DNA of 64,000 nt from Schizochytrium sp. TIO01 (Eukaryota; Sar; Bigyra; Thraustochytrida; Thraustochytriidae): contig SMSO01000036.1 in NCBI GenBank assembly GCA_004764695.1, forward strand, positions 2,454,001 through 2,518,000, read 5' to 3'. The position numbers and the translations under genes were made by a program. This document shows positions 9,808 to 21,976 of the stretch, in pieces; position 1 is the first letter of the stretch; every line of letters begins with the position of its first letter. The notes under the pieces are model-generated. The model was not told the origin of the DNA. It was given only the letters and a program-made list of their open reading frames with translations, and made no database searches.

Positions 9808-12477
9808 GGCGTACGTCGCCTGCGACGAAGTAAGTAGTAGCTTCCTGTAGTGGCAAACCCAAACTAGAGATTGCTTTAAACCTTAAAACAATAGACTTCC
9901 GCGTATCGAGTGAGAAAGTTAACCTTCAACAAGACAGGTCGCAAATTGAAGACAAGGGCGCAGAGACCTTTCGATTTCACCAATGCTGCGTCCACAGGTT
10001 TTCTCGAGCCTCAGCCCCCAAAAGCTTTGAGAAAACCTCCCACTGGTGATTCACGACGCACCGTAACAAAGTTTCTGCTCGAGGGATCTATGGGTAATCT
10101 TAAGAGCGAGTGCTAACGAGATGCGAGCCCTACAAGGCCGTCTTCGTGAGCGTCTAAATGTCTTCTGCTGTCTCTCCAATATTTAATATTCAGAGCTCTT
10201 CGATCGGCGGCACTGAATGAGGAATATAAGGAGTGAATAAATCGATGAACGAATGCCGATGGCGCGGAGGTCTCGCTGGCGAGTTCGCTGGCAGCGCCAC
10301 GAGCGACCTCGAGTGAATATACCCCGCTGCGGAGCGGAACGCTGCAGGCGCAGCCGTGAAGCCGCCTTCCTGCCGGTGTTAAAGGGCTGCGGACACGGGA
10401 GCCCGCGTCAGAGAGTTCCGCGACTGGCCGCCTTAGCGCCTTTTCAAAATAATAAAACTGATTGATCTCAAGAGACACAATGATACAATACAAACACGCG
10501 TAATATACTGTACACACCTTTGGCATACTCCGTTCATGCAAACCGGGTTGGCGCTGCCATACAGGAACCGGAGCATTATAAGCGCTCGCGAAGAATACGG
10601 TTGTTTAGACCATTTACGCAGGAGGGAGAATTTCAATACCAATGCATGAGATAAAATACGCGGACGTGCTATAGTTTAGCATATAAGGTGTTCTAGGAGA
10701 GCAATTTCAGACGGAAGTCCAGGTAACCTGTGGAACCTGTGGAACAAGAAGAGGATAGAAGCTCAGTAGGAGTTTGTAGGCGCGAGTTAGAGGTGCAGAA
10801 CGCAAAAGGAGAATGGGGTAGAGAAATAGACCATTTTGCAGACTGAGGACAGAGGATGGAGATGGAGATGGAGATGAACTCAGTTGTGGAGAAATACTTG
10901 AGGATGTCTGAAACAAAACTGAGGCGTCAACGCATGGTGTTGCTTTGAATAAACTCTGGAAATTCATGGAGCAACGAGTTGACTCTGTCGCAGATGAACA
11001 TGCGTGTCAAGTTGAGGGAGAAGAATGTTAACTTAGTGCCTATGTCCGTCTCTTCGAAATGAAGTGGGCGAACAGTTAAGAAATCGGTCTCAGTCAGATA
11101 CTTAGTTTATGCCATACTGCAAAGATGCTCTACGGGAACTCGTAATATTCGCGTGATAGGATTTTAGTTGTCAAAATGCAACCTCGTGACCTATTCCTCC
11201 CAAGATGCCTTGTTGTGGTTTTGCACAACGCAAGACATGATTTCTCAGATTTACTGCTCAAGTGCTTCGCTCGTTTGCACACCACCTTGTCTTGGGTTTC
11301 TGCCAGCCAGAATTCGTGATTATGGAGCGTCTTACTTTGGTTGATGACTCGTGTTAATTTGAGAGACCTTGCATTCTTAGGTGGGGGTAGGTTAATTTAT
11401 GAAAGATACTGTTCATTGGTGCGATCCGTTGCCCGATTCTGTAACCATTGTAAGTGGGAGTAAAGCTTGTATAGAGGTTTATAAAAGAGATTAGTTTAAG
11501 AGGTACGATTCGTAGTTAGAAGCCCTACAATTTGGTTCGAAAGGTTAATGCTTGGTGACCGCATACGGACTAATAGGTAAATCATGTAATGCGAAAGGCT
11601 AAGAATATGTAGCAGTATGTACCGAATATGGGATGATATTCGTAACTGTCTATATTGTTGGAGGATCAAAGAAGTTGATAAAAGTGATCCTTCATGATTT
11701 CTCAAAAGCAAAATTTGGCGCTTTTTAATCATAGCAACTAGATCATTAGATGGACACTCTGGATTTTCGTCTACTGGAGAAAATGTTGTAGAGTAAAAGA
11801 ATAGATGAGCTTTTTAGAAACTTTACTTAAACCTTCGTTGCATATTGTTCTTTCAAAGGTCTCATAACTTTGTGTTTTACATGCTGACTGCAGAGAATTA
11901 GGAATATCCTACAACCCAACACAACAATTTACAAGCACAAGGTTTTGATGAAATACGAAAAATACTTCAATCCTAGAACTATTTAGTTCGGGCAAATCAG
12001 GGAGGTTATTTGTTACCTCTTGACTTTAGTGGCCAGTGAATCGTTCATGCTCAAATCATAACAAGGGGCGACTTGCCCATGACAATCATGCAATAGTGTG
12101 CTAATTATCACTGCTGCGAAGTCACATTAAGGAGGGTTCGTTTACTTTAAGTGATGGTTTGGAATATATTGCAATGTTTGGTTGAAATATCATGATACGT
12201 TGGTTTTCAAAGAAGATTCAGTTTCTTGATTGTTTGTTTGCTTGCTTGCTTGCAGGTCTACTAGAAATGTGATGAGGAGGACAGAATGCTAAAAGTCTGA
12301 TGCACAAGAGGAATGAAGAAGAAAGGAGGACTCTGTGCAGCTGCTACTCACTTGGAGCAGCAAGGGATTCTTGATAACATTCCAAGTCCCACGACACTAC
12401 GCAACGCTATGCAATGTGATGCGTGTGAAGTGCCTGCCACAGGGCTTACTAGGTACACAGAGACAGAGGATTGGAAT
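9808..12477. other. Intergenic region, 2.7 kb, without a recognised gene
   Basis: This stretch separates the ABC transporter start from the FTR1 stop, so its left end should hold the ABC promoter. Apart from a compact GC-rich block near 10250-10440, described separately, it is AT-rich with short unsupported frames. A short TTGCTTGCTTGC run lies near 12235-12256. No tRNA A/B boxes, rRNA or transposon termini were found. Confidence 0.5.
10250..10445. other. GC-rich island of unknown nature, possible structured RNA
   Basis: About 195 bp of clearly GC-rich sequence is embedded in AT-rich intergenic DNA. It contains local complementarity, for example CCGCT/AGCGG around 10323-10336, and several Gly/Arg-poor frames that do not resemble a protein. 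It does not match the tRNA, 5S rRNA, SRP or RNase P motifs I know. It could be an unannotated ncRNA, a CpG-like promoter island or a short exon of a missed gene. Confidence 0.25.
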
Positions 12478-13764
12478 TTAGGGCTTCTCGCCACGGCGGC
12501 AGATGTAGTACTTGATGAGCTTCTTAAAGCCAGGCTGATTGTTCTTGGCACGCTTGAACTTGATGTAGATAAGAGACCACATAACAAGGTGGTAGCCAAA
12601 GTACATGAGGAAGTCCATGCCAGTGGGCTCAGGGTTCCATCCAAAGAGAACGCGCATGAGGAGCCAGAACTGGTTATCAAGACCGCAGCAGCCGGTGACG
12701 TCGTAAACAATGCGGTGAATAGGCTTGCGATCCTCTTCGGGGTCCCAGGTACCGAGCACACCAGCCTCGAGGAGTTCACGCCAACCGTTAGACCAAACAC
12801 CAGCACCGATAAAGACAAGAAGGATCATAGTAGCACGGAAGAAGAGCTTGATAGTGAGCTTGCCACCACCCTTGTAAAGAAGGACACCGCAAGCACCACC
12901 GATGACGATACCAAGGAGAGCAGGGATAGGCAGGGACTCGGGCGGGTAGGTCGCAGTAATACCGACAAAGAAGACGACAGTTTCGAGACCTTCACGGATG
13001 ACAGCAGTAAAGGAAAGGAAGAACATAAGCTCAGCAGTGACCTCACGCTCAATGTCGGCGCGATCCTCATGATCGAGCTCATCGAGAACGAGGCCGTTTC
13101 CGCTGGTGATCTTCTCAATGGCAACTTCCTCAGCCATGACGATGCCGTCAGTGGTCTCACTGCCGCTTCCGGAGCTGTTGCCAAGGGAGGAGGTCTTCTC
13201 GGGTCCAGCAACACTGTCGGTCTTCTCAAGAGCGGGGCTAACAGTGGCAGTGTCAATATCGGTTAGGAGTCCAGCATCGTTGCTGTCAGCAGATTCAACA
13301 TCCTTGAGCTTGGCATCCACGGGGGAGTTACCCTCGCGGCTAAGACGTTCCTCCTCGGCCTGTTTAGCTTGGACCTTGGCAAGGATCTTGGCCTCGATAC
13401 GGTCCTGGATAGCATGAATGTCACCAATAGAAAGAGCAACAATGGCGATGAGAACAGCGGCGATGATACTAATGGAGCCCTCGGCAAGCTCCTCCTTGTT
13501 ACCCTCGAAGAGAGTATCCTTTGCATAGTTAATGAGAAGAATGACAAGGATGGCGCCAGCGATGGTGAGGAAGAATGCAGAGCCTACGCCGATCCATACC
13601 CATTTCTTGAGGTGGGGCATGCCGACACGGCTGAGAAGACCGAGAAGGACACTAATGACGATAGCGGCCTCCAGGGTTTCACGGAGGGTGATGAAAAGGG
13701 CAGGAATGGCGAAGAGGCCGACGCTCTCGCCATCCTCGAGCGCTGTAATTTCAACGTAGCCCAT
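12478..13764 (-). CDS. FTR1: High-affinity iron permease FTR1
   Basis: FTR1 imports ferric iron across the plasma membrane, normally in a complex with a multicopper ferroxidase. The 428-aa protein has the two family RExxE iron-binding motifs inside membrane segments: RETLE at residues 28-32 and REGLE at 257-261 in IREGLETVVFFVG. About seven hydrophobic segments are visible. An acidic, Ser-rich linker of about 90 residues (roughly 140-240) separates the two halves and is longer than in yeast Ftr1. The C-terminal part keeps the tryptophan/glycine pattern (FGWNP, MYFGYHL). The coding sequence favours C- or G-ending codons, as expected of a highly expressed gene. The open frame on the opposite strand is a codon-bias shadow. 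No ferroxidase is adjacent. The copper ATPase about 15.6 kb away could supply copper to one elsewhere; this is inference. Confidence 0.93.
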   Translation of the reverse strand: MGYVEITALEDGESVGLFAIPALFITLRETLEAAIVISVLLGLLSRVGMPHLKKWVWIGVGSAFFLTIAGAILVILLINYAKDTLFEGNKEELAEGSISIIAAVLIAIVALSIGDIHAIQDRIEAKILAKVQAKQAEEERLSREGNSPVDAKLKDVESADSNDAGLLTDIDTATVSPALEKTDSVAGPEKTSSLGNSSGSGSETTDGIVMAEEVAIEKITSGNGLVLDELDHEDRADIEREVTAELMFFLSFTAVIREGLETVVFFVGITATYPPESLPIPALLGIVIGGACGVLLYKGGGKLTIKLFFRATMILLVFIGAGVWSNGWRELLEAGVLGTWDPEEDRKPIHRIVYDVTGCCGLDNQFWLLMRVLFGWNPEPTGMDFLMYFGYHLVMWSLIYIKFKRAKNNQPGFKKLIKYYICRRGEKP

Positions 13765-14802
13765 GGTGGATTTTTATGTGTGTTGTGATACTCAATCAAA
13801 TTCGTGTCTGATTAAGCAGGTTCGTACGCACTTGCGAACGAACGAAGTTCCCCTAGAGCTTGATTCCTCAAATCGGGAATCACAGCTCTGTCTTTATGAA
13901 TATTAGACGCAGGCCTCGACACTGGCCTCGCCACGATTGCTCTTCGGGAGATGCGGGTTTGCTGCTCGCTCATGCCTGATTTTGCTCCTCCCTTTTCTCC
14001 ATTGCTCTGATAAACTGATTCTTTCTTTTACTGCCATAAATTATAAAAAAAAGTGAGTGCAAAAGCCTTTCATTTTTCAATTCTTTGTCCTTCAAAAAAG
14101 AAAGAAAACATTTGTTATTTTACTCTCTCCGCCTTTTCCAAAGTTACTATCCTATAAAACATACATCATTAAAATTTAAAATCAATCTTGAAAAAAAGAA
14201 AAGAAAAGAAAAGAAAAAAAGCGAGGAAAGAAAAGCAGTCTTTGTACAGGTAAGCAAATAATTCAAAACAGCTCCATCCATTCGCCCTCACAAGAAGAAG
14301 AAGCCATCTCTCAAACGCCTGCGACAGCCTTAATTGATACCTACGCGTCTCAACAACCAAACTTTCGCGACCCCTAAGCCCATATCGTGGCGACTTAGTA
14401 GCTCCCAAAGTGTTTCTCCTCTTCATTCAACAACGTCCTTTTAATTCCTCTCAACTCCTTTCACCACTTTCTAAATCCCCTTCTTTTTAATAAAATAAAA
14501 CTTTATTTATTAAAAAAAATAAAAAACAACACAAAAACACTATTTTTTTTTTTCTTTCTTCAAATAACCGGGGATCGATAAGACGAGTGAGTGAGTGACC
14601 TTTCTTTCGCGTGGTCGAAATATCTGCCGCTCGTAAAAGTAAGTTATCTACCCACGGTAGGAGCGGCCGTGCCTGGTCCAGCCTCAGTTCTCCTTTTCGA
14701 CTCTCTTTCTTTTCGCGCGCCGTCCCTGCCTCTTTACGAGGCGCCAATCAACGGCGGCACGAGGCTTTTCATCATTCCTTTAATTCTCCTCTATTCTATT
14801 TC
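13765..14802. promoter_or_regulatory. Upstream region of FTR1
   Basis: The FTR1 promoter should lie in the first few hundred bases. The sequence between 13820 and 13850 contains a cluster of CGAACGAACG-like repeats and their complement, and TGATAA occurs near 14007. GATA-type sites regulate iron genes in fungi, but whether that applies here is unknown. From about 14040 the sequence becomes A/T homopolymer rich. Confidence 0.3.
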
Positions 14803-14853
14803 TTTCTTTCATTCTTTCATTCTTTCATTCTTTCATTCTTTCATTCTTTCATT
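14803..14853. repeat. Microsatellite, 8-bp unit TTTCATTC
   Basis: About six head-to-tail copies of an octamer built from CTTT and CATT. Confidence 0.9.
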
Positions 14854-15156
14854 TAAAAAGAAAAAAGAAAAAGGAAAAAGAAAAAGAGGACAAACAATTC
14901 TATAGACTTTGAAGGTAGGTAAAGTGAAGACAGCGACTTGCTTGTTGACAATACGCGGGATAGGATTTTCAACGCAAGCAAGCTCAGCGCCTCCCTTCGA
15001 CGCGCCTGTCGTGGCCTCTGAAGGACGGAGCGGCCTTCGGCGGTCCTGGTCGCAGGCGCTTTCTTTCCTTTCCCACTCCTGCACGGCGATCGATCAGGCA
15101 AGAACCCGAAGAATTCACGTACATTATCCGCGGCAGAGAGAAGAGACCTCATACGC

Positions 15157-15175
15157 CACACACACACACACACAC
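15157..15175. repeat. (CA)n dinucleotide repeat
   Basis: Nine CA units in a row. Confidence 0.9.
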
Positions 15176-15265
15176 TACGCAAAAGCAGACCAAACTCGCA
15201 CATTTTATGGATTTCATACTATGCGTTTTGTGCACTTCAAACTTTTATTTAAACATTCCAATAAG

Positions 15266-15302
15266 GTAAAATAAAGTAAAATAAAGTAAAATAAAGTAAA
15301 AC
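15266..15302. repeat. Minisatellite, 10-bp unit GTAAAATAAA
   Basis: Three to four tandem copies with no mismatch. Confidence 0.9.
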
Positions 15303-15879
15303 ACCTAGAACAAACAAGAACAACAACAACCCTACACTCGCTGACTTCTCGCCCGTCTTTTCTCTTCTCCTTGCCTGCAGCGCTCTCCACTGTCTAGCTA
15401 GCTAGCTAGACGCCTCCTGCCTATCCTCCGCGTTGAAGAGGACTCGACCCGCAGCCTTCTTTCTCTCCCTTTCTCAGGTCTCGTTTTCAGGTTTCGAACT
15501 TTTCTTCACAGTCTTTCTGTTTTCAGTTAAATGGCACATCTTTTTGCATTGTTCAGGCCATATCCAAAGTACTATGTACGCACTCCGCAGCGCCTTCGTG
15601 TGGAGGGGACGATATTCAGGTGTCACCTAACGGAAGAAGGGGGCGCTCGACTCCGTGCCGATCCGAGTGGAGTCTTTTATTTACTTTTATTTAAAAGGGC
15701 AAACAAAAGGTACCACTTCTATATCGCATTGCCTCAGCCACTGGAATATCATCATGAAAGCAGGCGTAGTATATTTGAAATAGCTAAGGACTAGCGGCCA
15801 CTTAGCTGCGAGTAGTGGAAAGAGCATGAGAAGAAGGACTCATTCGAGTAAGTTGAATATGGATGATGGATAAGGCAGT

Positions 15880-15950
15880 GAATGAATGAATGAATGAATG
15901 AATGGATGAATGGACGAATGAATGGATGAACGAATGAATGGATGAATGAG
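15880..15950. repeat. (GAAT)n-derived tetranucleotide repeat
   Basis: GAAT/GGAT/GAAC units in tandem; perfect at the left and degenerate to the right. Confidence 0.9.
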
Positions 15951-15970
15951 AAAATCAGAGGATGATTCTG

Positions 15971-16055
15971 TTTTGTTTGTTTGTTTGTTTATTTGTTTGT
16001 TTGGTCAATTGATTGATCGATTGATTGATCGATTGATTGATCGATTGATTGATTG
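15971..16055. repeat. (TTTG)n followed by (GATTGATTGATC)n
   Basis: A TTTG tract (15971-16003) is followed directly by GATT/GATC dodecamer repeats (16008-16055). The pair forms a compound microsatellite. Confidence 0.9.
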
Positions 16056-16710
16056 GAAAAGGAATCACGAATCATACGCTCGAATTGCGGAAGAACTTGA
16101 GAACCTGTGGCTATTCGAAGACGCGGAAACTCCAAGTAAGTGAGTGGTCTCAGCTCTTCTGCCCAGAATAGCAACCTTCATTAGCATATTGGATGAGCTT
16201 GGCTCAAGAAAGTCTTACTTTTCGAATGCCACTTATTCATTGCCTTCCAGGTTTTTGCCTGATCTCTCTCTCCTGCAATCTTTCTATCAGCTAGCTACGC
16301 AGAAAGGTAAAACTACAGGAACTACCCTCAAACATTCAAGACAGCGTCATCATCAAATGAGGTTAGATCAAATGAGATTAGATCAATCAAATCAAGTCGA
16401 GTCAAATCGGGTTCTTAAATCAAATCTCATTCTTAAAATCAGATTGAATCGAATTCTTCAAATGAGCACAAGCCAACTTGAAATTCAACTCGAGAAGGAG
16501 GAGGAGAAACCTGAAAAAGTGCGTGCAATCATGGGAAACATGCGTCAATTGACCTCTGTCCATGGTCACTTACAAAGCAGACGGCCCGTACTCCTCGGTT
16601 CTGAAGACGTCTTTAGTTTCTTTCTTATGCTCAGGTAAGTTTTCACGAAGAAGGCTCTGCTTTGGGTGGTTCTGTTCCACTACACGAGAACACCAAGAAC
16701 TTGAACACGT

Positions 16711-16744
16711 CCTCTTCTTCTTCTTCTCCTTCTTCTTCTTCTTC
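16711..16744. repeat. (TTC)n trinucleotide repeat
   Basis: A polypyrimidine tract of TTC units with one interruption. Confidence 0.85.
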
Positions 16745-16989
16745 GTTGTTCTGTTCCATCCGGGCACTCGAAGCGGCTCAGCCAATCAGCCTCAGCCATT
16801 TAGAAGATGGCACTTTGAAGAAGTGAGAGAGGAACACTTCCCGAGCGAGCACGAGAACACGAATTGAATAGGAACAAATAAATAAATAAATGTAAACAGA
16901 GAAATGCCTTCGCTCGAAAGTGCGTGCCGCTGTTGTTTTAAATAGAATGGACGCTGCAGAGAAAAAAAGAAATCTTCGCTGCGATGACT

Positions 16990-16990
16990 A

Positions 16991-17026
<36 letters not shown>

Positions 17027-17039
17027 ATTGATTGATTGG
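16990..17039. repeat. (ATTG)n tetranucleotide repeat
   Basis: About 12 units with a single substitution. Confidence 0.9.
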
Positions 17040-17567
17040 AATGGCTGAGAGGCCAACTTTCCTTTCCTTCTGGCAGAGAACACGCAGGAGAAATAGTCGA
17101 AATGTGTGCGGGCGTGTTTGACACAGACCTATCATGCCTAAGGCCTCACGTTTCTCAGCATTCATTCTCCAAAGGGAGAGAGTCACTCAAAAGTTGTTTG
17201 TTTATGCAGGGACGAGGAAAGCGAGGGTTTCCGCTTTCTTTCCGCTGACAGCTATTTTCTTTTCAAAAGTTATACAAAATTTAAAAATAAAAAATCAAGT
17301 TATGCATATTTTCAGATTAAAAAGCAAGTAACTGAGAAAAGAGGTTTGCTTCGAGCAAGGATCCTCTTATTTTAGAACGAAAGGACCATCATGCTAACAC
17401 CGCGTAAACACTTTCACTTTCAACATAGATTATATCTGTTCATTTTAACTTTTAAATTCATACTAAATAATCTGTTTTATTGATATCTTTATTTTTAAAA
17501 ACTCTAACAGCGAAAGAAGTGAAATTATAGTATTTTACTATACGCAGATAAGAAGGAGGGCCTTTTG

Positions 17568-17617
17568 GTTTGTTTGTTTGTTTGTTTGTTTGTTTGTTTG
17601 TTTGTTTGTTTGTTTGC
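17568..17617. repeat. (TTTG)n tetranucleotide repeat
   Basis: About 12 perfect units. Confidence 0.9.
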
Positions 17618-18170
17618 AAGTCTGGCTGTCTATCTGTCTGGCTGTTGGCTGTCTGTTGATCAGCGATCCCTGCGCCTAGCGAGGTCCGGAGGCTGCGCTG
17701 GCCATGCATTCGGCGCGGCTCGTGGCGCGCGGCTCGACATTCATCAATAGCTATCTACAGCTTTGGCAGCGCATTGGCGATTGCCTGATCGAGCATCGAT
17801 CGATTGCATGAAGAGTTCACGGAGCGAGGAATGAGGGAAACATACGATATGTATAGGCCATGTGTATCTATCTATCTATCTACCTACAGAGCAAGCACCG
17901 CGAGCCAGGTTCCAAGTGGAGTCCCGAGAAAGGTCTGCGGGGCCCACAGTGCTGGTGTGGGAACCGTCGCACGTGCTCGCGTGCATGCCTGGGAACCCGC
18001 ATCGCCAGGCTCGCTCGCGCCTCTTCCCCTCCTCCTCTGTATCTTTCTTTGCGCAGAAGGAGGCAGCGGAGCCGCTGTCTCGTCTATTCCTGGGCACATT
18101 CGCCTACGTACTACAGGATTTATGGCCAAATGCTTGTTTTCGAAATGATCTCCATTCCTTCCTTCATTCC

Positions 18171-18224
18171 TTGATTGATCGATTGATTGATTGATTGATT
18201 GATTAATTAATTGATTGATTGATC
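18171..18224. repeat. (GATT)n tetranucleotide repeat
   Basis: About 13 units, with GATC and AATT variants. Confidence 0.9.
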
Positions 18225-18463
18225 GCTGCCCGAGACCTTTGCGGGGGCCTAATCTCGCAAAGTGATGATTTTGCCGCTAAATTCCTCGAATTGCGAGAAC
18301 TAAAGAAAGAAAGAACACAGGCAACAAAGAAAGGAAGGAAGGCCTAGCTGGCGGTAGGCCTCGCTAGTCACTGTGAATGCCTCTCTGCACGTCTGTTGTT
18401 ATTTCTCAGGAGCTCTGAGTGCCGAAGACGCTCGCGATGGTATCGGTTGTCTGTTGAAGACCT

Positions 18464-18515
18464 GTGCTGCTCTGCTGTGCTCTGCTGTGCTCTGCGGAGC
18501 TCTGCTGTGCTCTGG
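18464..18515. repeat. 10-bp minisatellite TCTGCTGTGC
   Basis: Four to five GC-rich decamers with one variant unit (TCTGCGGAGC). A related GCTGT repeat occurs at 21243-21267. Confidence 0.85.
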
Positions 18516-18789
18516 AGAAGAGGCAAACGCCAGCGAAAGCAACGGTACGCTGGGAGAAGAGAGCGAGCGGCCAGCACCTCTTCAGAGGCGTGTTCTGTCG
18601 TTCTCTCCAAAGCGGCCAATCGATTAGATTATTAGAGGAGCCAAGTTCATGCCTCAAACATACTGAAAGTCTTTCTTCTGCTCCTGATTCAACAATCTGA
18701 AGAAGGCAAGGAAGCAGAAGGAGGCCTGGGAAAGGGAGAAGGAGCGAAGTTTAAGCATGCATTTGAGAGTAGGACTTGGTGAGTGAGCG

Positions 18790-18838
18790 ATCATCATCGT
18801 TATCATCATCATTATCATTATCATTATCGTCGTCATCG
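18790..18838. repeat. (ATC/ATT)n trinucleotide-type repeat
   Basis: Imperfect ATCATC/ATTATC units. Confidence 0.85.
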
Positions 18839-19106
18839 CCGTTCTTCTTCGCCACAGAGAACAAATTGAAACACCCGTTCGCCCATTCGCTGTTCCAAAC
18901 GACGGCCAAGCTTGAGTGGATGTGCAAGCAGGTGGTCCGTAGAAGTTCCTACAGTCCTTCTACCTGGCTCCTTTTCAGGCCGGTGTTCCAAAGACCACGG
19001 GCAGAGAACCAGAGAACGCACGTTGAGCGAAAGCGCGCGCCTTCTGTTCTAGTTCCTTTGCTTGTCATATATGTTGAACGTTTGTTTGTTTATTTGTTGA
19101 TTGAAA

Positions 19107-19154
19107 TTGTTTGTTTGTTTGTTTGTTTGTTTGTTTGTTTGTTTGTTTGTTTGT
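19107..19154. repeat. (TTTG)n tetranucleotide repeat
   Basis: About 12 perfect units, in the same strand orientation as the TTTG tracts at 15971 and 17568. Confidence 0.9.
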
Positions 19155-20525
19155 CGGACCGCTGTCTGACTGTCAATTTGTTTATTTATTTGCCGACGGA
19201 GAGCAGTTCCAAGCGAAGTCTGAGGCACTTGGGCATTCAAGATGGCGTTAACAAGAGTCACTTCGATCCGAACTATCTGCAAAGCTAGCGCGCGAGTGGG
19301 AAGTAGTCGCCTCTGTTCTGTTGCAATCGTCGATCCCAAAGAAATCACTCATTTTTATCAAAGTAGGCTCTCGTAGTTACTATGAATCGGAAGATACAGC
19401 AACTGGCGACAAACAAGAAAATTTAATTTAAAAAGAAAAGAAAAGAAAAGAAAAGAAATACTAAAACTTGAAAAGTGATAAATTATTTTCTGTTTTAGTC
19501 TTTTGGGGGGGCAAGTTTTTTTACGGGGAAGGAGAGGAGGAAAGGATTTCTTTCCTTCTCCAGTTCTTCCGGGTTTTCCCTTCTTTCATCCACCAGCGAT
19601 GAGCTCATAGCGGCGCCCTCTGTAAGATTTCGGTTTCGTAGGGTAGTACTACACAGCATTCTTGAACAGGCGTCGTCTATTCTGTAATACCGCCCTCACT
19701 GGCACCACTGGAACTACCTGAAAGTAGTACTAATCACGAAACCCTGTCAAATAAACACATCAAAGCTGATATATATACCTATGATGTTTAATTCGAAATT
19801 ATTACATTTTATAAAATGCTTTTTTAATCAAAACGGGTCATAATAGCCTGAGATAGATAGTTGGATAAATAGATGACCGTAAGCGAGAGATTAGGCGCCA
19901 AAGGGACTCCAAGTCGCCTGGAAAAGCTGCTCTGCCTTCGATGGTCTTGGAAAGAACGGCATTTTGGGCGCAGGTCTACGCGTATCTGTCTTAGTCGAAG
20001 CAACTCAAAAAGGAGTCTTGGGTGTGTCTAATTCACGAAACACAAGGCCGCATTTCATGTACTGGTGGATCTTAGGCACTACTACGTCATCGCCATCTGC
20101 AGATTACTCGCCATCGCCATCTTCCTGTGAAGTCTCGGCCCAGAAATGAATGTTTTGCAGAACCAAACAAAAAATCAAAACGACGAATAACAATTACAAT
20201 AGAAAGGCCTCCTGGAGCTCAAAATGGCAGGTAAGAGCGGCGCCGCTGCCTGCTGATACGAAGGAATTGCAGACATTTCAGGCGAGTTGAAGGTCGGTCT
20301 TCTTGCTTGATTGATTGATGAACGAATCGACTCAAGTTTGAGTTGCCTGGCGAAGGACGGACGCTTGTCTATCTGTCTGTGGCGACATGCTTCGACAAGC
20401 TTGTACAGCTTTCGAAAATCGCCACCAATCTTCACATAAGAGGTACCTTCTTACTTGTTGCAGTGCGTTAATTAGTTAGACAGGTATGCTTTTTATATTT
20501 ATATAGATAGTTTGGCTTTAAATAA

Positions 20526-20618
20526 AAAAGCTGCAAACTTAGAAAGAATGAAAGAAAGAAGCTGAGAATAAAGTTTAGAAAGAAAGTGCTTTAATTTTGA
20601 TTAAAAAGCTGCAAATCT

Positions 20619-20649
<31 letters not shown>
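20526..20649. repeat. Local duplication ending in (AAAG)n
   Basis: An AAAAGCTGCAAA segment followed by GAAAG-rich sequence occurs at about 20526 and again at about 20602. The second copy runs into a perfect AAAG tract (20620-20649). Confidence 0.75.
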
Positions 20650-21904
20650 GGCAAATTGGGCATTACGCGGAGAAAGTACAGTGGAACAGGTTCAACGGCG
20701 AGATGTGAGGATGCAAACGATAGAAACTGATCAGTTGAGCCCCACCTGACCCGCGTTTCGGTCAGGTCCTCTCAGGTTTACATGGTAATTTGTCGAGGCT
20801 GCTGTCAGTTCTTGGTTTTCTCCCATAACTTTTAGCTCCTGAGCTTGAGACTATTAGAGACTATCATAGTTGTAGCACACACCGAGCTGGCGCTGTCTTC
20901 TGCCGCAAATCTGAAGAAGCACCCATCCCTCGCTGTCATTTGAAGCATTCCACTCGCCGGGGGAGTGAAGGAGCGAAGGCAACGTCCAGCAGCTGTCCCG
21001 TAGGCCGCCTCGCCGAGTTTTTGCGAGATCTGGGCAAGACGTCTTCGCTTCATAAGCGTTGAAGTTCGCCCTTCGAAATCTCCATCTTCTGCAGCACCTC
21101 CGCAGACTGTAACGTGTGCGTTATGAATTAGTTAGGGTGGTCCTGCGTGTGAGAATTCATCGGTTTTGGCTCTCAAAGTGGTTTCTCCGCTGCGGAAGAG
21201 ACTGTTCCTTCCCGCGTAGGTCTCGCCTGATGGAGATGAGAGCTGAGCTGTGCTGTGCTGTGCTGCCCTGTGAATGGGGCGGGCTGGGCCGTCAATTTTC
21301 TCAAAAGACAGCCTCAGGAACTCCAACCTTTGGAATAGATTCGAAGAAGGAAGAGGTCCTTTCATTTGCACTTTCGAAAATGTTTTAGTACTATTTTTTA
21401 AAAAAAATAAAATTAAACAAGTATTAAGCAAGATTTAAAATCAAAACAAGACATTGTAAAAAGTGTTAATTCGTTTTTAAAATTAAAAAATAAATAAATT
21501 CAAAAGGAGACGAAAAGAATGAAAGAAAGAAAATATGGCGAAATGTGCCGAGGAAAAGATAGAATAAGGCTAAGGAATAGAGAAAGTGCTGGGACAGCAT
21601 TGCCTACGCAAGGCTAAACGGACGCTGCTTCATCCTCTGAAGCGCAATTAGAGCTCCAGTGTGACTTTACATCGATCGAAGGAATTGACTCACTCAAGTT
21701 CTTTATATGCGAGTTAGCGCGACTGCTAGGCGTTGCCTACCTGACTACCTCTAGAGTACCCACTCACTTACGTACGTACTTTCACCCTCTCACTCAATTA
21801 TCACCGGGCAGGGCAGGGTATTAGCATATCGCCTAGGTGCGTGGTTAGCAGGATTGGTCGATTCCGTTGCCTCGTTGAAGATGGGTCTCAATGAGTTTGT
21901 TTGA

Positions 21905-21976
21905 TTATTGTTCATTGTTCATTGTTTATTGTTCATTGTTTATTGTTTATTATTTCTTTGTTTCTTTGTTTCTTCG
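21905..21976. repeat. 7-bp repeat TTGTTCA/TTGTTTA and TTTC tract
   Basis: Heptamers alternate between TTGTTCA and TTGTTTA, then pass into TTTCTTTG units. Confidence 0.85.

Noticed and set aside
10113-10541. 142-aa frame across the GC-rich island
   Set aside because: Its composition follows the GC island and shows no domain. A structured RNA or regulatory island is at least as likely.
12313-13266. 317-aa open frame on the plus strand opposite FTR1
   Set aside because: It is antisense to a well-supported iron permease. Its Asp/Glu/Thr-rich composition is the mirror of the biased codons of FTR1.
17458-17709. TNKQ-type repeat peptide on the minus strand
   Set aside because: It is also a product of a TTTG tract; its flanks have no recognisable protein features.
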